Assembly: GCA_020854055.1 (NCBI GenBank)
Contig: JADZGD010000028.1
Span: forward strand, 1-64,000
Source of the DNA: Bryobacterales bacterium
GTDB lineage: Bacteria; Acidobacteriota; Terriglobia; Bryobacterales; Bryobacteraceae
DNA: 64,000 bases
Reading direction: 5' to 3'
Shown here: in pieces, positions 8,640 through 17,104 of the stretch
Numbering within the stretch: the first letter of the stretch is position 1
Layout of the letters: every line of letters starts with the position of its first letter
The notes under the pieces: model-generated
Told to the model about the DNA's origin: nothing
What the model saw: only the letters and a program-made list of their open reading frames with translations
Database searches by the model: none
Position numbers and translations under genes: made by a program

Positions 8640-9334
8640 TCATTCCGTGTATCGACCTGATGGGCGGCAGAGTCGTCCAACTGGTGCAAGGGCGCGAGAA
8701 GGCGCTGGAGGCCGATTCCCCGGCCGAAATGCTGAAGCGCTTCGAGGGGTTCCCGGTGATTCAGGTGATCGACCTGGACGCGGCCATCGGCAGCGGGGAG
8801 AACTCGAGCCTGGTGGAGTTTCTCGCTGCCAGGGCAACGACTCGCGTGGGCGGCGGGGTGCGGACGGTGGAGCGCGCCCGCAGGCTGGTGGAGCAGGGAG
8901 CAACGCGCGTGATTATCGGCACGTCCGCCTTTCAGCCGGACGGCATCAACCGGCCGTTTCTTTCCGAGGTGGCCGCGGCCATCGGCCCGGACAAGGTGTT
9001 GATCGCGGTCGATTCCATGCGCGGACGGATCGTAGTGAAAGGCTGGCGCGAATCTACGACGCTCGAAGCCGGGCAGGTGCTGTCGCAGTTGGAACCATAC
9101 TGCGGCGGATTTCTGTGTACGTACGTGGACAAAGAAGGGATGTTGCAGGGTACCGACCTCGATTGGTTCCGCCGCTTGCGGCGGACCACCTCGCACGAGT
9201 TGACGGCCGCCGGCGGTATCACCACGCTCGATGAGATCGCCGAATTGCAGCGGCTGGGCATTCACTCCGCCCTGGGCATGGCCATCTACACCGGTCAGTT
9301 GCAACTGGACCAGTTAAGGGCGTTGAACGTCTGA
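8636..9334 (+). CDS. hisA: Phosphoribosylformimino-AICAR-P isomerase
   Basis: HisA is the TIM-barrel isomerase acting just before HisH/HisF. It starts [16 protein letters not shown] (catalytic Asp) and has [26 protein letters not shown] with the second Asp, and [11 protein letters not shown]. Length 232 is a little short but complete. It is the last his gene; hisE is missing and the next gene, a DUF4838 protein, is unrelated. No strong terminator follows it. Confidence 0.95.
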   Translation: MIIPCIDLMGGRVVQLVQGREKALEADSPAEMLKRFEGFPVIQVIDLDAAIGSGENSSLVEFLAARATTRVGGGVRTVERARRLVEQGATRVIIGTSAFQPDGINRPFLSEVAAAIGPDKVLIAVDSMRGRIVVKGWRESTTLEAGQVLSQLEPYCGGFLCTYVDKEGMLQGTDLDWFRRLRRTTSHELTAAGGITTLDEIAELQRLGIHSALGMAIYTGQLQLDQLRALNV

Positions 9335-9367
9335 CGTTGCCGGATGCGGAGTGTTAAGATAGGTCGC

Positions 9368-11836
9368 GTGAAAACGGCCTGCCTTCTACTTCTCTCTTTA
9401 GTTACAGCCAATGCCGCCGGTGAGCTTGTGCTTGCCGATGGCGGCCGCTCGGCTTACTCCATCTGCCTCTCCTCCCAAGCCTCCCCGTCGGAGAAGCGGG
9501 CGGCCGGGGAGTTGCAAAGCTTTCTGGCGCAGATGACCGGTGCCCAACTCCCCATCATCGGCGAACAGGCGGCGGGCACGCGGCCCGTCATCGCGGTGGG
9601 CGAAGGCGCCCTCACGCGGGCGCTGAAGATTACCGTGCCACAGGGTGAGTCCTACGTGCTGCGGACGGCCGGGAACCGCCTGGTGATTGCCGGCGGACGT
9701 GAGCGCGGCACCATGTACGGCGTCTACGGATTCCTGGACAAGCTGGGCTGCCGCTGGTTCACGCGCGATATCAGCCGGATCCCGAAACGACCTCGCCTCG
9801 TAACCGGCGAGCTGAATGAGACCGGAGCACCGGCGTTCGAATACCGTGAACCCTACTTCGCCGAAGCCCGCGAAAAGAACTGGGCCGCGCGGAATCGCGT
9901 GAACGGCGCCAGCCAGGAGTTGGATGAATCCACCGGCGGCAAGGTCTCCTACTACCCGTTCGTACACTCGTTTGCCGCGCTGGTGCCGGTGGAAAAGTAC
10001 TTCAAGCATCATCCGGAATACTTCTCGCTGATCGAAGGCAAGCGCCGCAGCGAGCGCACGCAGTTGTGTCTTACGAATCCCGCCGTGTTGCGCATTGCCG
10101 TTGCCCAGGTTAGAGAATGGATCCGGCAGCACCCGGAGGCAAAGATCATATCCGTTTCACAGAATGACTGGACCGGATGGTGCGAATGTGACAATTGCAT
10201 GCGCGTGGAGCGGGAGGAGGGCGGCGTCCACTCCGGCCCCATTCTGCGCTTCGTCAATGCGCTGGCGGCCGAGATCGAGAAGACCAATCCGGACAAGCTG
10301 ATCGATACATTGGCCTATTGGTACACCGAAGATCCGCCGACGCAAACGCGCCCGCGCCCGAACGTGCGCATCCGTCTCTGCCCCATCGGCGCGTGCGAGG
10401 CGCATCCCTATGAGCAGTGCGAGCGCAATGCCTATTTCATGAAGCACCTGCGGGACTGGTCGAAGATTACCAACCAGCTCTACATCTGGCACTACAACAC
10501 CAACTTCTCCAACTACCTGATGCCGTTTCCCGACTACGATGAACTGGCGGCGGATATTCCGATGTACAAACGCTACGGCGTGGTGGGCATTTTTCTTGAA
10601 GGAGCCACCAACAGCGCCGGCGGCGCCGAGGATGCCGAGATGCGTTCCTACATCATGAGCCGGTTGCTGTGGAACCCGCGGACCAACGTCAGCCGGGACA
10701 TCGACGAGTATCTGGATGCCGTTTACGGACCTGCCGCCCGGACCATGCGCGCCTATCATGAACTGCGCCATAAGGCGGTCCGCGAGGGAGTGCACATGTA
10801 CATCTTCCAGCACGGCAGGGCTCTGCACGTTACGCCGGAGTTGCTCACCGATGGCCATGCGTTGCTGGAGAAAGCCGGGCGCCAGGCAGTGACCGAAGCA
10901 GCGCGGCGACGGATCCGGCATTTCCTGTTGACGCTCGATTACATCGATGCGGCGCGCTCCCGACAGTTCGTGGTCAACAACGGCCAGTTCGCGCCGGTAG
11001 ACCTGGAGCGCGCCAAACAACTTTTCGCCTCGGTGGTGACACGTACCCGCGAATTCGGCATTACGGAATTTCGTGAGGGCAAGCCCCTGGACGATCAGGT
11101 GAAGGACGTCGAGTCGCACCTCAGGCCCTATCGCATCGTGACGATGGAGAATGACCGGGTTCGCGCCGACATCGCTCCCGAACTGAGCGGCCGCGTGGTC
11201 CGGCTGATCAACAAGCGCACCGGCCGCGATGCGCTGCGCGCTCCCGATCCGACCGAACTGGGCTATCCCGATTCCGGCGGCATCTGGCTGAGTGTTTTCC
11301 CCAATTATTTTCATTCCGCCCTGCCAGCCCGGTGGAACCTGGTTTCGAGCGGCCCGGCTGAAGTAGTCATGGAAGGCTCCACGGCCGGCGGCCTGCGGCT
11401 CAAACAGCAACTCCGCCTGAACGGGAGCGAGTTGGAGGCCATCAGTGTTGTGGAGAACACGGCGGCGGCGGCGGTCGCGGTAACCGCGCAGTCGCGTGTT
11501 GAGGTGGCCGGCGATCCCTCCCAAGCCGACGTTGCCATCGAGTACCAGACAAAATCCGGCACGCGCAAGAGCGGAGCGTTATTTCATCCGGGCATTCCCT
11601 CCGCCGGCGGCCAGCCGATAGTGGGAGGGGAACTTCCCGACGGTGAGTGGACTGCCGTATCGCCATCCGCGCCGCTGCGCCTGGTGAACCGGTTTGATCC
11701 GGCCGAAGTTCCGCGCTGCACGTGGAACTGGTCCGTCAGTGGGGAGAACCGGCTGGGCCTGGGTGTGTGGACACCGGAGAAGAACCTGGCCAGCGGCGAA
11801 AAACTGACATTGCACACACGGTACCGGGTGGAATAA
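9368..11836 (+). CDS. Secreted DUF4838 (GH67/GH20-like) protein
   Basis: About 822 residues with a signal peptide ([17 protein letters not shown]). An N-terminal GH20b/GH67N-like domain is seen ([19 protein letters not shown], then [23 protein letters not shown]), then a DUF4838 core with [17 protein letters not shown] and [15 protein letters not shown], and a beta-rich C-terminal part. Related proteins are thought to be periplasmic glycosidases, perhaps on uronic-acid-containing glycans; no substrate can be read here. I favour GTG 9368 because it leaves a compact signal peptide; ATG 9344 is possible and adds eight residues. It follows hisA by about 30 bp and may be read through from the his operon. 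Confidence 0.8.
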   Translation: MKTACLLLLSLVTANAAGELVLADGGRSAYSICLSSQASPSEKRAAGELQSFLAQMTGAQLPIIGEQAAGTRPVIAVGEGALTRALKITVPQGESYVLRTAGNRLVIAGGRERGTMYGVYGFLDKLGCRWFTRDISRIPKRPRLVTGELNETGAPAFEYREPYFAEAREKNWAARNRVNGASQELDESTGGKVSYYPFVHSFAALVPVEKYFKHHPEYFSLIEGKRRSERTQLCLTNPAVLRIAVAQVREWIRQHPEAKIISVSQNDWTGWCECDNCMRVEREEGGVHSGPILRFVNALAAEIEKTNPDKLIDTLAYWYTEDPPTQTRPRPNVRIRLCPIGACEAHPYEQCERNAYFMKHLRDWSKITNQLYIWHYNTNFSNYLMPFPDYDELAADIPMYKRYGVVGIFLEGATNSAGGAEDAEMRSYIMSRLLWNPRTNVSRDIDEYLDAVYGPAARTMRAYHELRHKAVREGVHMYIFQHGRALHVTPELLTDGHALLEKAGRQAVTEAARRRIRHFLLTLDYIDAARSRQFVVNNGQFAPVDLERAKQLFASVVTRTREFGITEFREGKPLDDQVKDVESHLRPYRIVTMENDRVRADIAPELSGRVVRLINKRTGRDALRAPDPTELGYPDSGGIWLSVFPNYFHSALPARWNLVSSGPAEVVMEGSTAGGLRLKQQLRLNGSELEAISVVENTAAAAVAVTAQSRVEVAGDPSQADVAIEYQTKSGTRKSGALFHPGIPSAGGQPIVGGELPDGEWTAVSPSAPLRLVNRFDPAEVPRCTWNWSVSGENRLGLGVWTPEKNLASGEKLTLHTRYRVE

Positions 11837-11865
11837 CGCCGGCAGCGAACGAGTACACTGAGAAC

Positions 11866-12642
11866 ATGCAAGACACGGTAACGATCGCGGGGCGCGAGTT
11901 CCGTTCACGCCTGTTCGTGGGAACAGGAAAGTATCGCAGCTTCCCGGAGATGGCGCGCTGCCATGCGGCTTCAGGCGCGGAAGTGGTCACCGTCGCCGTT
12001 CGGCGCGTGAACCTGACGGACAAATCCAAGGAGTCGCTGCTCGACTATATCGATCGCGATAAATTCTTCATCCTACCCAACACGGCCGCCTGCTACACGG
12101 CCGAGGATGCCATTCGCACCGCCCGGTTGGCGCGCGAGGTGGGGCTTTCCAACTGGATCAAGCTCGAGGTGATCGGTGACGAGAAAACCCTGTTTCCCGA
12201 TAACGAAGGGCTGCTTGAAGCCACGCGCGTCCTGGTGAAGGAAGGCTTCGTGGTGCTTCCCTATACCAATGACGACCTGGTGAACGCCCGTAAGCTGATT
12301 GACGCCGGAGCGGCCGCGGTGATGCCGCTGGCGGCGCCCATCGGCTCCGGCATGGGCGTTCAGAATACCGCCAATCTGCGCATCCTGCGTGAGCGCATCA
12401 CGGAGGTTCCACTGATCGTTGATGCCGGAGTGGGAACCGCCTCCGACGCGGCGGTTGCCATGGAACTGGGCGCCGACGGCGTGCTGATGAACACGGCGAT
12501 TGCCGCCGCCGAAAATGCCGAACAGATGGCCGAAGCGATGAAGTACGCCGTTCTCGCCGGCCGGCTCGCCTACACCTCCGGCCGCATGCCGAAAAAGCTC
12601 TACGCCACCGCCAGCAGCCCGCTCGAAGGCGCCATTCGCTGA
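11866..12642 (+). CDS. thiG: Thiazole synthase
   Basis: ThiG builds the thiazole phosphate of thiamine from deoxyxylulose phosphate, dehydroglycine and ThiS thiocarboxylate. The 258-residue TIM barrel has [34 protein letters not shown], the Schiff-base Lys in WIKLEVIGD, and [20 protein letters not shown]. No other thi gene (thiS, thiF, thiH, thiO, thiC, thiE) lies nearby, so it is isolated from its partners. The ATG at 11866 gives the family-standard N-terminus. The gene faces the next one tail to tail. Confidence 0.95.
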   Translation: MQDTVTIAGREFRSRLFVGTGKYRSFPEMARCHAASGAEVVTVAVRRVNLTDKSKESLLDYIDRDKFFILPNTAACYTAEDAIRTARLAREVGLSNWIKLEVIGDEKTLFPDNEGLLEATRVLVKEGFVVLPYTNDDLVNARKLIDAGAAAVMPLAAPIGSGMGVQNTANLRILRERITEVPLIVDAGVGTASDAAVAMELGADGVLMNTAIAAAENAEQMAEAMKYAVLAGRLAYTSGRMPKKLYATASSPLEGAIR

Positions 12643-12653
12643 GAGAAGCGGTC

Positions 12654-13832
12654 TTAAGAGACCGTCACCAGGTCGGCGGCCAGCCTTGCCTTACGGCCCG
12701 AATACATGGCGATATTGGCCAGGTGCGGACCGGCAACAGCGCGCTGGCCGATCTCCACGGTGCAGTTGGGTTGTTGCCGCGACTTGATGCAATCGAGGAA
12801 ATTCTGAATGTGCGTCTCGATCGGCACCGGCGCCGCCTCCTGGTAAATCGGCTCGGCCGCCGCCTTCCAAGGTTCTGCGTAGACGCGGTAACCGGCTTCG
12901 TCCAGGATCATCGTGCCTTTGTCGCCCATGAACGTGATCGACCAGCCGTTCTGGTAAGCATTGCAATAGTCGAGCGTCCAGTTGGCGAGAAAGCCATCCA
13001 TCTCGAAGACCGCGCTGAACACATCGGGATGCTCCGCGCCGGTCATCTTGGCCACGTAACCCGAGGCCACGGCCGACTTCGGCGGCGCCGACCCGGTGAA
13101 CCACAGCACGACATCCATCAGGTGTGTGCCCTGGTCCGTCATGTTGCCGCCGGCGTAATCGCGAAAATAGCGCCAGTAGCGCGGGCGCATCGGTTCCAGC
13201 GGCCGCTTCGGAGCGCTACCCAGAAACCGGTTCCAATCCAGTTCGCCTTCGAGCGGCGAGTTATTCAGCGGCCGGGCGACGTTCCAGTTCCACTGCGGTT
13301 TTACCACCGTGATGCGGCCTAATATCCCTTCGTCCACCAGTTTCTTGGCCTGGATGAGTGACGGCGCGCTGCGGCGCTGCATGCCCACCTGCACGATGCG
13401 GTCGCTCTTGCGCACGGCGTCGACCATCGTCACGCTTTGCTCCAGGTTGTAGGAAAGCGGCTTCTCGGCGTAGCAGTCCTTACCGGCTTCCAGCACGGCC
13501 AGCAGCATCGGACAGTGATGGTGATCCGGCGGCGCGAGCACGGCGAAGTCGATGGATTTCTCCGCCGCCAGTAGTTCGTGGTAGTCCAGGTATCCCTTGG
13601 CGCCATTTGCGCCGGCCAGCGCTTTTTCCAGGTTCGGCTTATAGACGTCGCAACAGGCCACGCATTGCGCGCCCAGCTTCTGGAAATGGCCGTTCAAATA
13701 CCGGCCCCGGCCTCCGGACGCAATCAGCGCATAAGCCGGCCTGTCGTTAGCGCCCCATACCGAGCGGGGAATAAACAGCGGCGCCGCGGTCACGGCGGCG
13801 GCCTTGAAAAAGTCTCTGCGAGCGTGAGCCAT
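12654..13832 (-). CDS. Tat-exported Gfo/Idh/MocA-family oxidoreductase
   Basis: About 392 residues. The twin-arginine signal HARRDFFKAAAVTAAP is followed by a Rossmann-type NAD(P) domain with YALIASGGRGRYL, a weaker fit to the usual GxGxxG, then DFAVLAPPDHHH and CYAEKPLSYN with the conserved EKP lysine, and a C-terminal substrate-binding sheet. I set the start at 13832, where an AGGAG lies eight bases upstream; the ATG at 13850 would push the RR motif inward. Such proteins act on sugars or cyclitols; the substrate is unknown. A second member of the family lies just upstream, divergent from the tRNA. Confidence 0.9.
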   Translation of the reverse strand: MAHARRDFFKAAAVTAAPLFIPRSVWGANDRPAYALIASGGRGRYLNGHFQKLGAQCVACCDVYKPNLEKALAGANGAKGYLDYHELLAAEKSIDFAVLAPPDHHHCPMLLAVLEAGKDCYAEKPLSYNLEQSVTMVDAVRKSDRIVQVGMQRRSAPSLIQAKKLVDEGILGRITVVKPQWNWNVARPLNNSPLEGELDWNRFLGSAPKRPLEPMRPRYWRYFRDYAGGNMTDQGTHLMDVVLWFTGSAPPKSAVASGYVAKMTGAEHPDVFSAVFEMDGFLANWTLDYCNAYQNGWSITFMGDKGTMILDEAGYRVYAEPWKAAAEPIYQEAAPVPIETHIQNFLDCIKSRQQPNCTVEIGQRAVAGPHLANIAMYSGRKARLAADLVTVS

Positions 13833-13899
13833 CGTCTCTCTCCTCGGCATAATTTATCAGACTGGAGGGGCAGCAGGGGAACGCTGCCCGTTTTGGCCG

Positions 13900-15213
13900 C
13901 TAGAGCTTCACCAGGCTGGAGAGCAGTACTGCTTCGCCGCCGCGCTCGATGCTACGGTAGCCTGCGATTCCCACCAGCGCCGAGAGTATACCCTCTTCGA
14001 GGCCGGCGCGCAGACGGAGCGGATCGCCGGCAGGTTCGCCATCGAAGATCAGTCTCTTGATCAGATCGTCAGCGCCGCCATGGCCGCCGCCGTTGTCACC
14101 GGTCAGTGGTATCAGCTCCGATTTACGAAAGGTTCGCGTCAGCCGGAACTCCTGGTCGCGAAAACCGCCGCCGCCATAAGCCATCCAGTCGATGCGGCCC
14201 CTGGTGCCATTCACGGTGATCGCCTGGCCCTCATAAGGCAGATAGGCATCGGCAACGTAAGTGAGGTTCACGCCGTTCTCATAACGCACCATCACGCTCG
14301 AGTTGTCGTAGATATCGGCGTCCTCGCGCCACACACAGCCATCACGAAAGTAGCCATCTTCCGATTCGCACGCCGCAAACATGCGCATCGAAAATTCGTC
14401 CGTTGCGATGTTCCAGTAAAACGGGCACTGCTTCTGGTACGGGCAGACCCGGCAGTGGGACGAGCGGAAGGAATTATTCCGTCCGTATACACGCAGGCTG
14501 CCCGATGCCCGCACCTCCACCGGACGCGCATCGAGCCACCAGTTGACCTGGTCGAAATGATGGCATGACTTGGTCACCAGCAGCGTGCCATTCATCTGCT
14601 TCAGGCGGTGCCACCGGCGGAAGTAACTGGCGCCGTGACTGGTGTCCAAATATTCCTGATACACCACCGAAACGACATCGCCGACGGCTTTTTCCATTAG
14701 AAGCTGCTTCATCTTCTTCGCCCCGGCAATATGGCGCGCGTTGAAGGCGACCGTCAGCTTGCCGCCCATGCGCCGGCAACCGTCCAGCAGCGCCTGGCAC
14801 TTCTGCTCGTCCGTGGCGATCGCTTTCTCGGTGATCACCTCACAACCCAGTTCCATGGCGCGCAGGATGTAGCGCCAGTGAGTGGCGTCCGGCGTTGTGA
14901 CGACCACCAGGTTCGGCCGCGTCTCCGCAATCATCCGGTCAAAATCGACATAAGCGGGGGCAGATGTACCGATGTAGCCCCGCGCCGCCTCGGCACGTTT
15001 GCCGTTGGTGTCGCACAAGCCAACCAGTTCTACCTTCTCTCGGTAGGCGCTCAGCAGGCTGCGGCCCCACATGGTGCAACCCCTCGATCCGGTCCCCACC
15101 AGGGCCATGCGGTAGCGGCCCGGCCGGGCGGCAGGCGCAAACACGGCCGTGCCACTCGATGTCAGAAAGTCACGGCGGGAAGAAGGTGCCATCGGCATAG
15201 TTTTGTTGTACAT
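13900..15213 (-). CDS. Tat-exported Gfo/Idh/MocA-family oxidoreductase with cysteine cluster
   Basis: About 437 residues with a Tat signal (SSRRDFLTSSGTAVF). NAD-binding: ALVGTGSRGCTMW, then VVTTPDATHW and VITEKAIATDEQ. The middle of the protein has HCRVCPYQKQCPFYW followed by further Cys in ACESEDGYFRDGC, a pattern seen in one branch of this family and possibly a metal site or structural disulfides. The reading frame is open back through the tRNA gene, so the start must lie at 15213, 15198 or 15192; I give the first, no Shine-Dalgarno decides. It precedes the other family member at 12654 on the same strand, gap 67 bp. Confidence 0.88.
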   Translation of the reverse strand: MYNKTMPMAPSSRRDFLTSSGTAVFAPAARPGRYRMALVGTGSRGCTMWGRSLLSAYREKVELVGLCDTNGKRAEAARGYIGTSAPAYVDFDRMIAETRPNLVVVTTPDATHWRYILRAMELGCEVITEKAIATDEQKCQALLDGCRRMGGKLTVAFNARHIAGAKKMKQLLMEKAVGDVVSVVYQEYLDTSHGASYFRRWHRLKQMNGTLLVTKSCHHFDQVNWWLDARPVEVRASGSLRVYGRNNSFRSSHCRVCPYQKQCPFYWNIATDEFSMRMFAACESEDGYFRDGCVWREDADIYDNSSVMVRYENGVNLTYVADAYLPYEGQAITVNGTRGRIDWMAYGGGGFRDQEFRLTRTFRKSELIPLTGDNGGGHGGADDLIKRLIFDGEPAGDPLRLRAGLEEGILSALVGIAGYRSIERGGEAVLLSSLVKL

Positions 15214-15249
15214 TTCGGCCCGGGGCGGCGCAACTGTCCGGCGGGTCAA

Positions 15250-15258
15250 TGCTAGAAT
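15250..15258 (+). promoter_or_regulatory. Extended -10 promoter of tRNA-Leu
   Basis: TGC-TAGAAT forms an extended -10 element; its end is 16 bases before the mature 5' end of the tRNA. No convincing -35. Confidence 0.45.
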
Positions 15259-15274
15259 CGGGGGTAGCCCGAAT

Positions 15275-15359
15275 GCGGACGTGGCGGAATTGGCAGACGC
15301 ACTGGATTTAGGTTCCAGCGGGGAAACCCGTGGGGGTTCAACTCCCCCCGTCCGCACCA
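15275..15359 (+). tRNA. tRNA-Leu (anticodon UAG)
   Basis: Acceptor arms GCGGACG (15275-15281) and CGTCCGC (15349-15355) pair fully, followed by discriminator A and an encoded CCA (15357-15359). The anticodon stem CTGGA/TCCAG encloses the loop TTTAGGT, giving anticodon TAG, which reads CUA and CUG leucine codons. The long variable arm (GGGG-AAA-CCC type) and the TTCAACT T loop fit the class II structure of tRNA-Leu. Confidence 0.97.
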
Positions 15360-15374
15360 CCTTCGGATTTCACA

Positions 15375-16799
15375 ATGGCCAAGCGAGCGAAAAGCGGTCT
15401 ATTCATAACCGACGATGGCAGGAACCTGATGTTCACCTTCATCCTGGTGAGTTCCCTGTTCCTTCTGTGGGGATTCCTCAACGGGATGATCGATGTGATG
15501 GACAAACACTTCCAGGACGAGTTGGGGCTCAGCAAGGCCCAATCGGCATGGGTGCAGTTTGCTCATTATCTGGGCTACTTTCTGATGGCGTTGCCGGCCA
15601 GCATCCTGGCCACCAAAATCGGCTATAAGGGCGCGATTATCATGGGCCTGCTGCTGGTGGCCGCCGGCGGCTTTTCGTTCATACCCGCCACTTACGTCAA
15701 CTCGCTGGTTCACCAGGGCGCGGTAACTCCGAATACGGCCTTCGTCGCATTTCTCGCCGGCGTGTGTATCATCGCAACCGGATTGACGTTTCTGGAGACG
15801 GTGGCGAATCCCTACACCACGGTGCTCGGCAGCAAGCGTTACGCCGCCACGCGCATTAATCTGGCCCAGGCGTGCAATGGCGTGGGTTGGCCCCTTGGCC
15901 CGATCGTCGGCAGCATGTTCTTTTATTCCAAGGATGCGGCAGGCAACAGCACGGGCAGTGAAACGCTCTACATTCCCTATGTCAGTTGCGCCGTGCTGGT
16001 GCTGATCCTGGCGGTGATCTTCTACTTTGCCAGCGTGCCGGACATCAAGACCTCAGACGATTACCACCTGGACAATTCCACCCCCGGCTCATCGCATTCC
16101 ATCTGGCGCCACCCGCATTTCGTGTTCGCCGTGGTGGCACAGTTTCTATACGTCGCCGCGCAGGCGGGAATCTTCAGCTTCTTCATCAATTACATGACCG
16201 CGGAACTACCGGCGATCCCTGCTTCCTGGCAGGCGGGAATGGAGCGTTTTGCAGCCAACGCCGGAATTCTTCAGGGCTGGCTCACTGGCTGGTTCCACTC
16301 TACCGCCCCCGGCGTGATCGCGCTCAGCGACAAGGGAGCGGCAAATCTTGCCTCGGTCGGATTCATCTTTTTTCTCACGGGAAGATTCAGCGGGGCCGGC
16401 CTGCTGCGGCGCTACTCGGCGCATAAGATCCTTGGCCTTTACGGCCTTGCCAACGTGCTGATGACCTTCATCGTCTTTCTGAAGCTGGGTTGGATTTCGG
16501 TGTTGTGCGTCTTTTTGAGCTACTTCTTCATGTCCATCATGTTCCCCACCATCTTCGCCCTGGGAATTTTCGGGCTGGGCGCGCGGGCCAAGAAGGCATC
16601 AGGCTTCATTGTAATGGCGATCATGGGTGGAGCCATCCTTCCCAAACTGATGGGCTTCGTCGCTGACGAGTGGGACATGTCGCGCGGTTTCGCCGTACCC
16701 ATGGTCTGCTTTATCTTTGTTGCCTTCTACGGTTTCAACTGGTCGAAGTTCAGCAAGGCTGAGTCGATGCACTCGGTTTCGGTCACCGGCGGCCACTGA
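15375..16799 (+). CDS. FucP-like sugar:H+ symporter (MFS)
   Basis: A 474-residue major facilitator permease of the L-fucose/glucose-galactose symporter branch. It starts with a cytoplasmic tail, then TFILVSSLFLLWGFLNGMID, where the Asn/Asp around the first helix fits FucP, and about 12 hydrophobic segments follow. TGLTFLETVANPY matches the FucP signature around helix 4/5. It begins 16 bp after the tRNA-Leu and the first codons upstream of the ATG 15375 lie within the tRNA, so this ATG is the start. The neighbouring oxidoreductases and glycosidases suggest it brings in a sugar they release. Exact sugar unknown. Confidence 0.9.
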   Translation: MAKRAKSGLFITDDGRNLMFTFILVSSLFLLWGFLNGMIDVMDKHFQDELGLSKAQSAWVQFAHYLGYFLMALPASILATKIGYKGAIIMGLLLVAAGGFSFIPATYVNSLVHQGAVTPNTAFVAFLAGVCIIATGLTFLETVANPYTTVLGSKRYAATRINLAQACNGVGWPLGPIVGSMFFYSKDAAGNSTGSETLYIPYVSCAVLVLILAVIFYFASVPDIKTSDDYHLDNSTPGSSHSIWRHPHFVFAVVAQFLYVAAQAGIFSFFINYMTAELPAIPASWQAGMERFAANAGILQGWLTGWFHSTAPGVIALSDKGAANLASVGFIFFLTGRFSGAGLLRRYSAHKILGLYGLANVLMTFIVFLKLGWISVLCVFLSYFFMSIMFPTIFALGIFGLGARAKKASGFIVMAIMGGAILPKLMGFVADEWDMSRGFAVPMVCFIFVAFYGFNWSKFSKAESMHSVSVTGGH

Positions 16800-16819
16800 G
16801 TTTCGGCTACACTGCGCTC

Positions 16820-17086
16820 ATGAGCACGTGGTACGAAGAGATCAAAATCCTCGGCCGTGACCTGGTGGACACGGTCCGCCATCTGATCCACGAAGGAAAC
16901 GTGCGCCGCATCATCATCAAGGATGATAAGGGAAACACGTTCCTGGAACTTCCACTGAGCGTGGCGACCATTGGAGTCATCGCCATGCCGGTGCTCGCCG
17001 GACTGGGCGCGCTCGCCGCGCTGGTGGCGAATTTCACCCTGGTGGTGGAGCGTTCCGGCAAGCCTCCCGAGCAACCGGCGGCATAA
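16820..17086 (+). CDS. DUF4342 small membrane-associated protein
   Basis: An 88-residue protein: an N-terminal soluble part (WYEEIKILGRDLVDTVRHLI) with a short beta-hairpin (VRRIIIKDDKGNTFLELPL), then a hydrophobic stretch VATIGVIAMPVLAGLGALAA that probably inserts in the membrane, and a short tail. This is the layout of DUF4342, of unknown role. The gap to the permease gene is 20 bp, so the two may be co-transcribed; function cannot be inferred from that. Confidence 0.85.
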   Translation: MSTWYEEIKILGRDLVDTVRHLIHEGNVRRIIIKDDKGNTFLELPLSVATIGVIAMPVLAGLGALAALVANFTLVVERSGKPPEQPAA

Positions 17087-17104
17087 GCGCGGTTCCACGC
17101 TCAA

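Noticed and set aside
10157..11524. Long open frame antisense to the DUF4838 gene; similar long antisense frames over the TPR gene, the propeller gene, nadE, the ceramidase-like gene and ispG
   Set aside because: These frames show no recognisable domain, are rich in His/Arg/Gly as expected for the complement of high-GC genes, and overlap genes with clear motifs.
12649..12664. Inverted repeat CGGTCT-TAAG-AGACCG between thiG and the convergent oxidoreductase gene
   Set aside because: The stem is short, covers the coding end and lacks a T run, so a terminator call is not justified.
15275..15375. tRNA-Leu as a phage or island attachment site
   Set aside because: There is no integrase or repeat of the tRNA 3' end, and the genes on both sides look ordinary for this genome.
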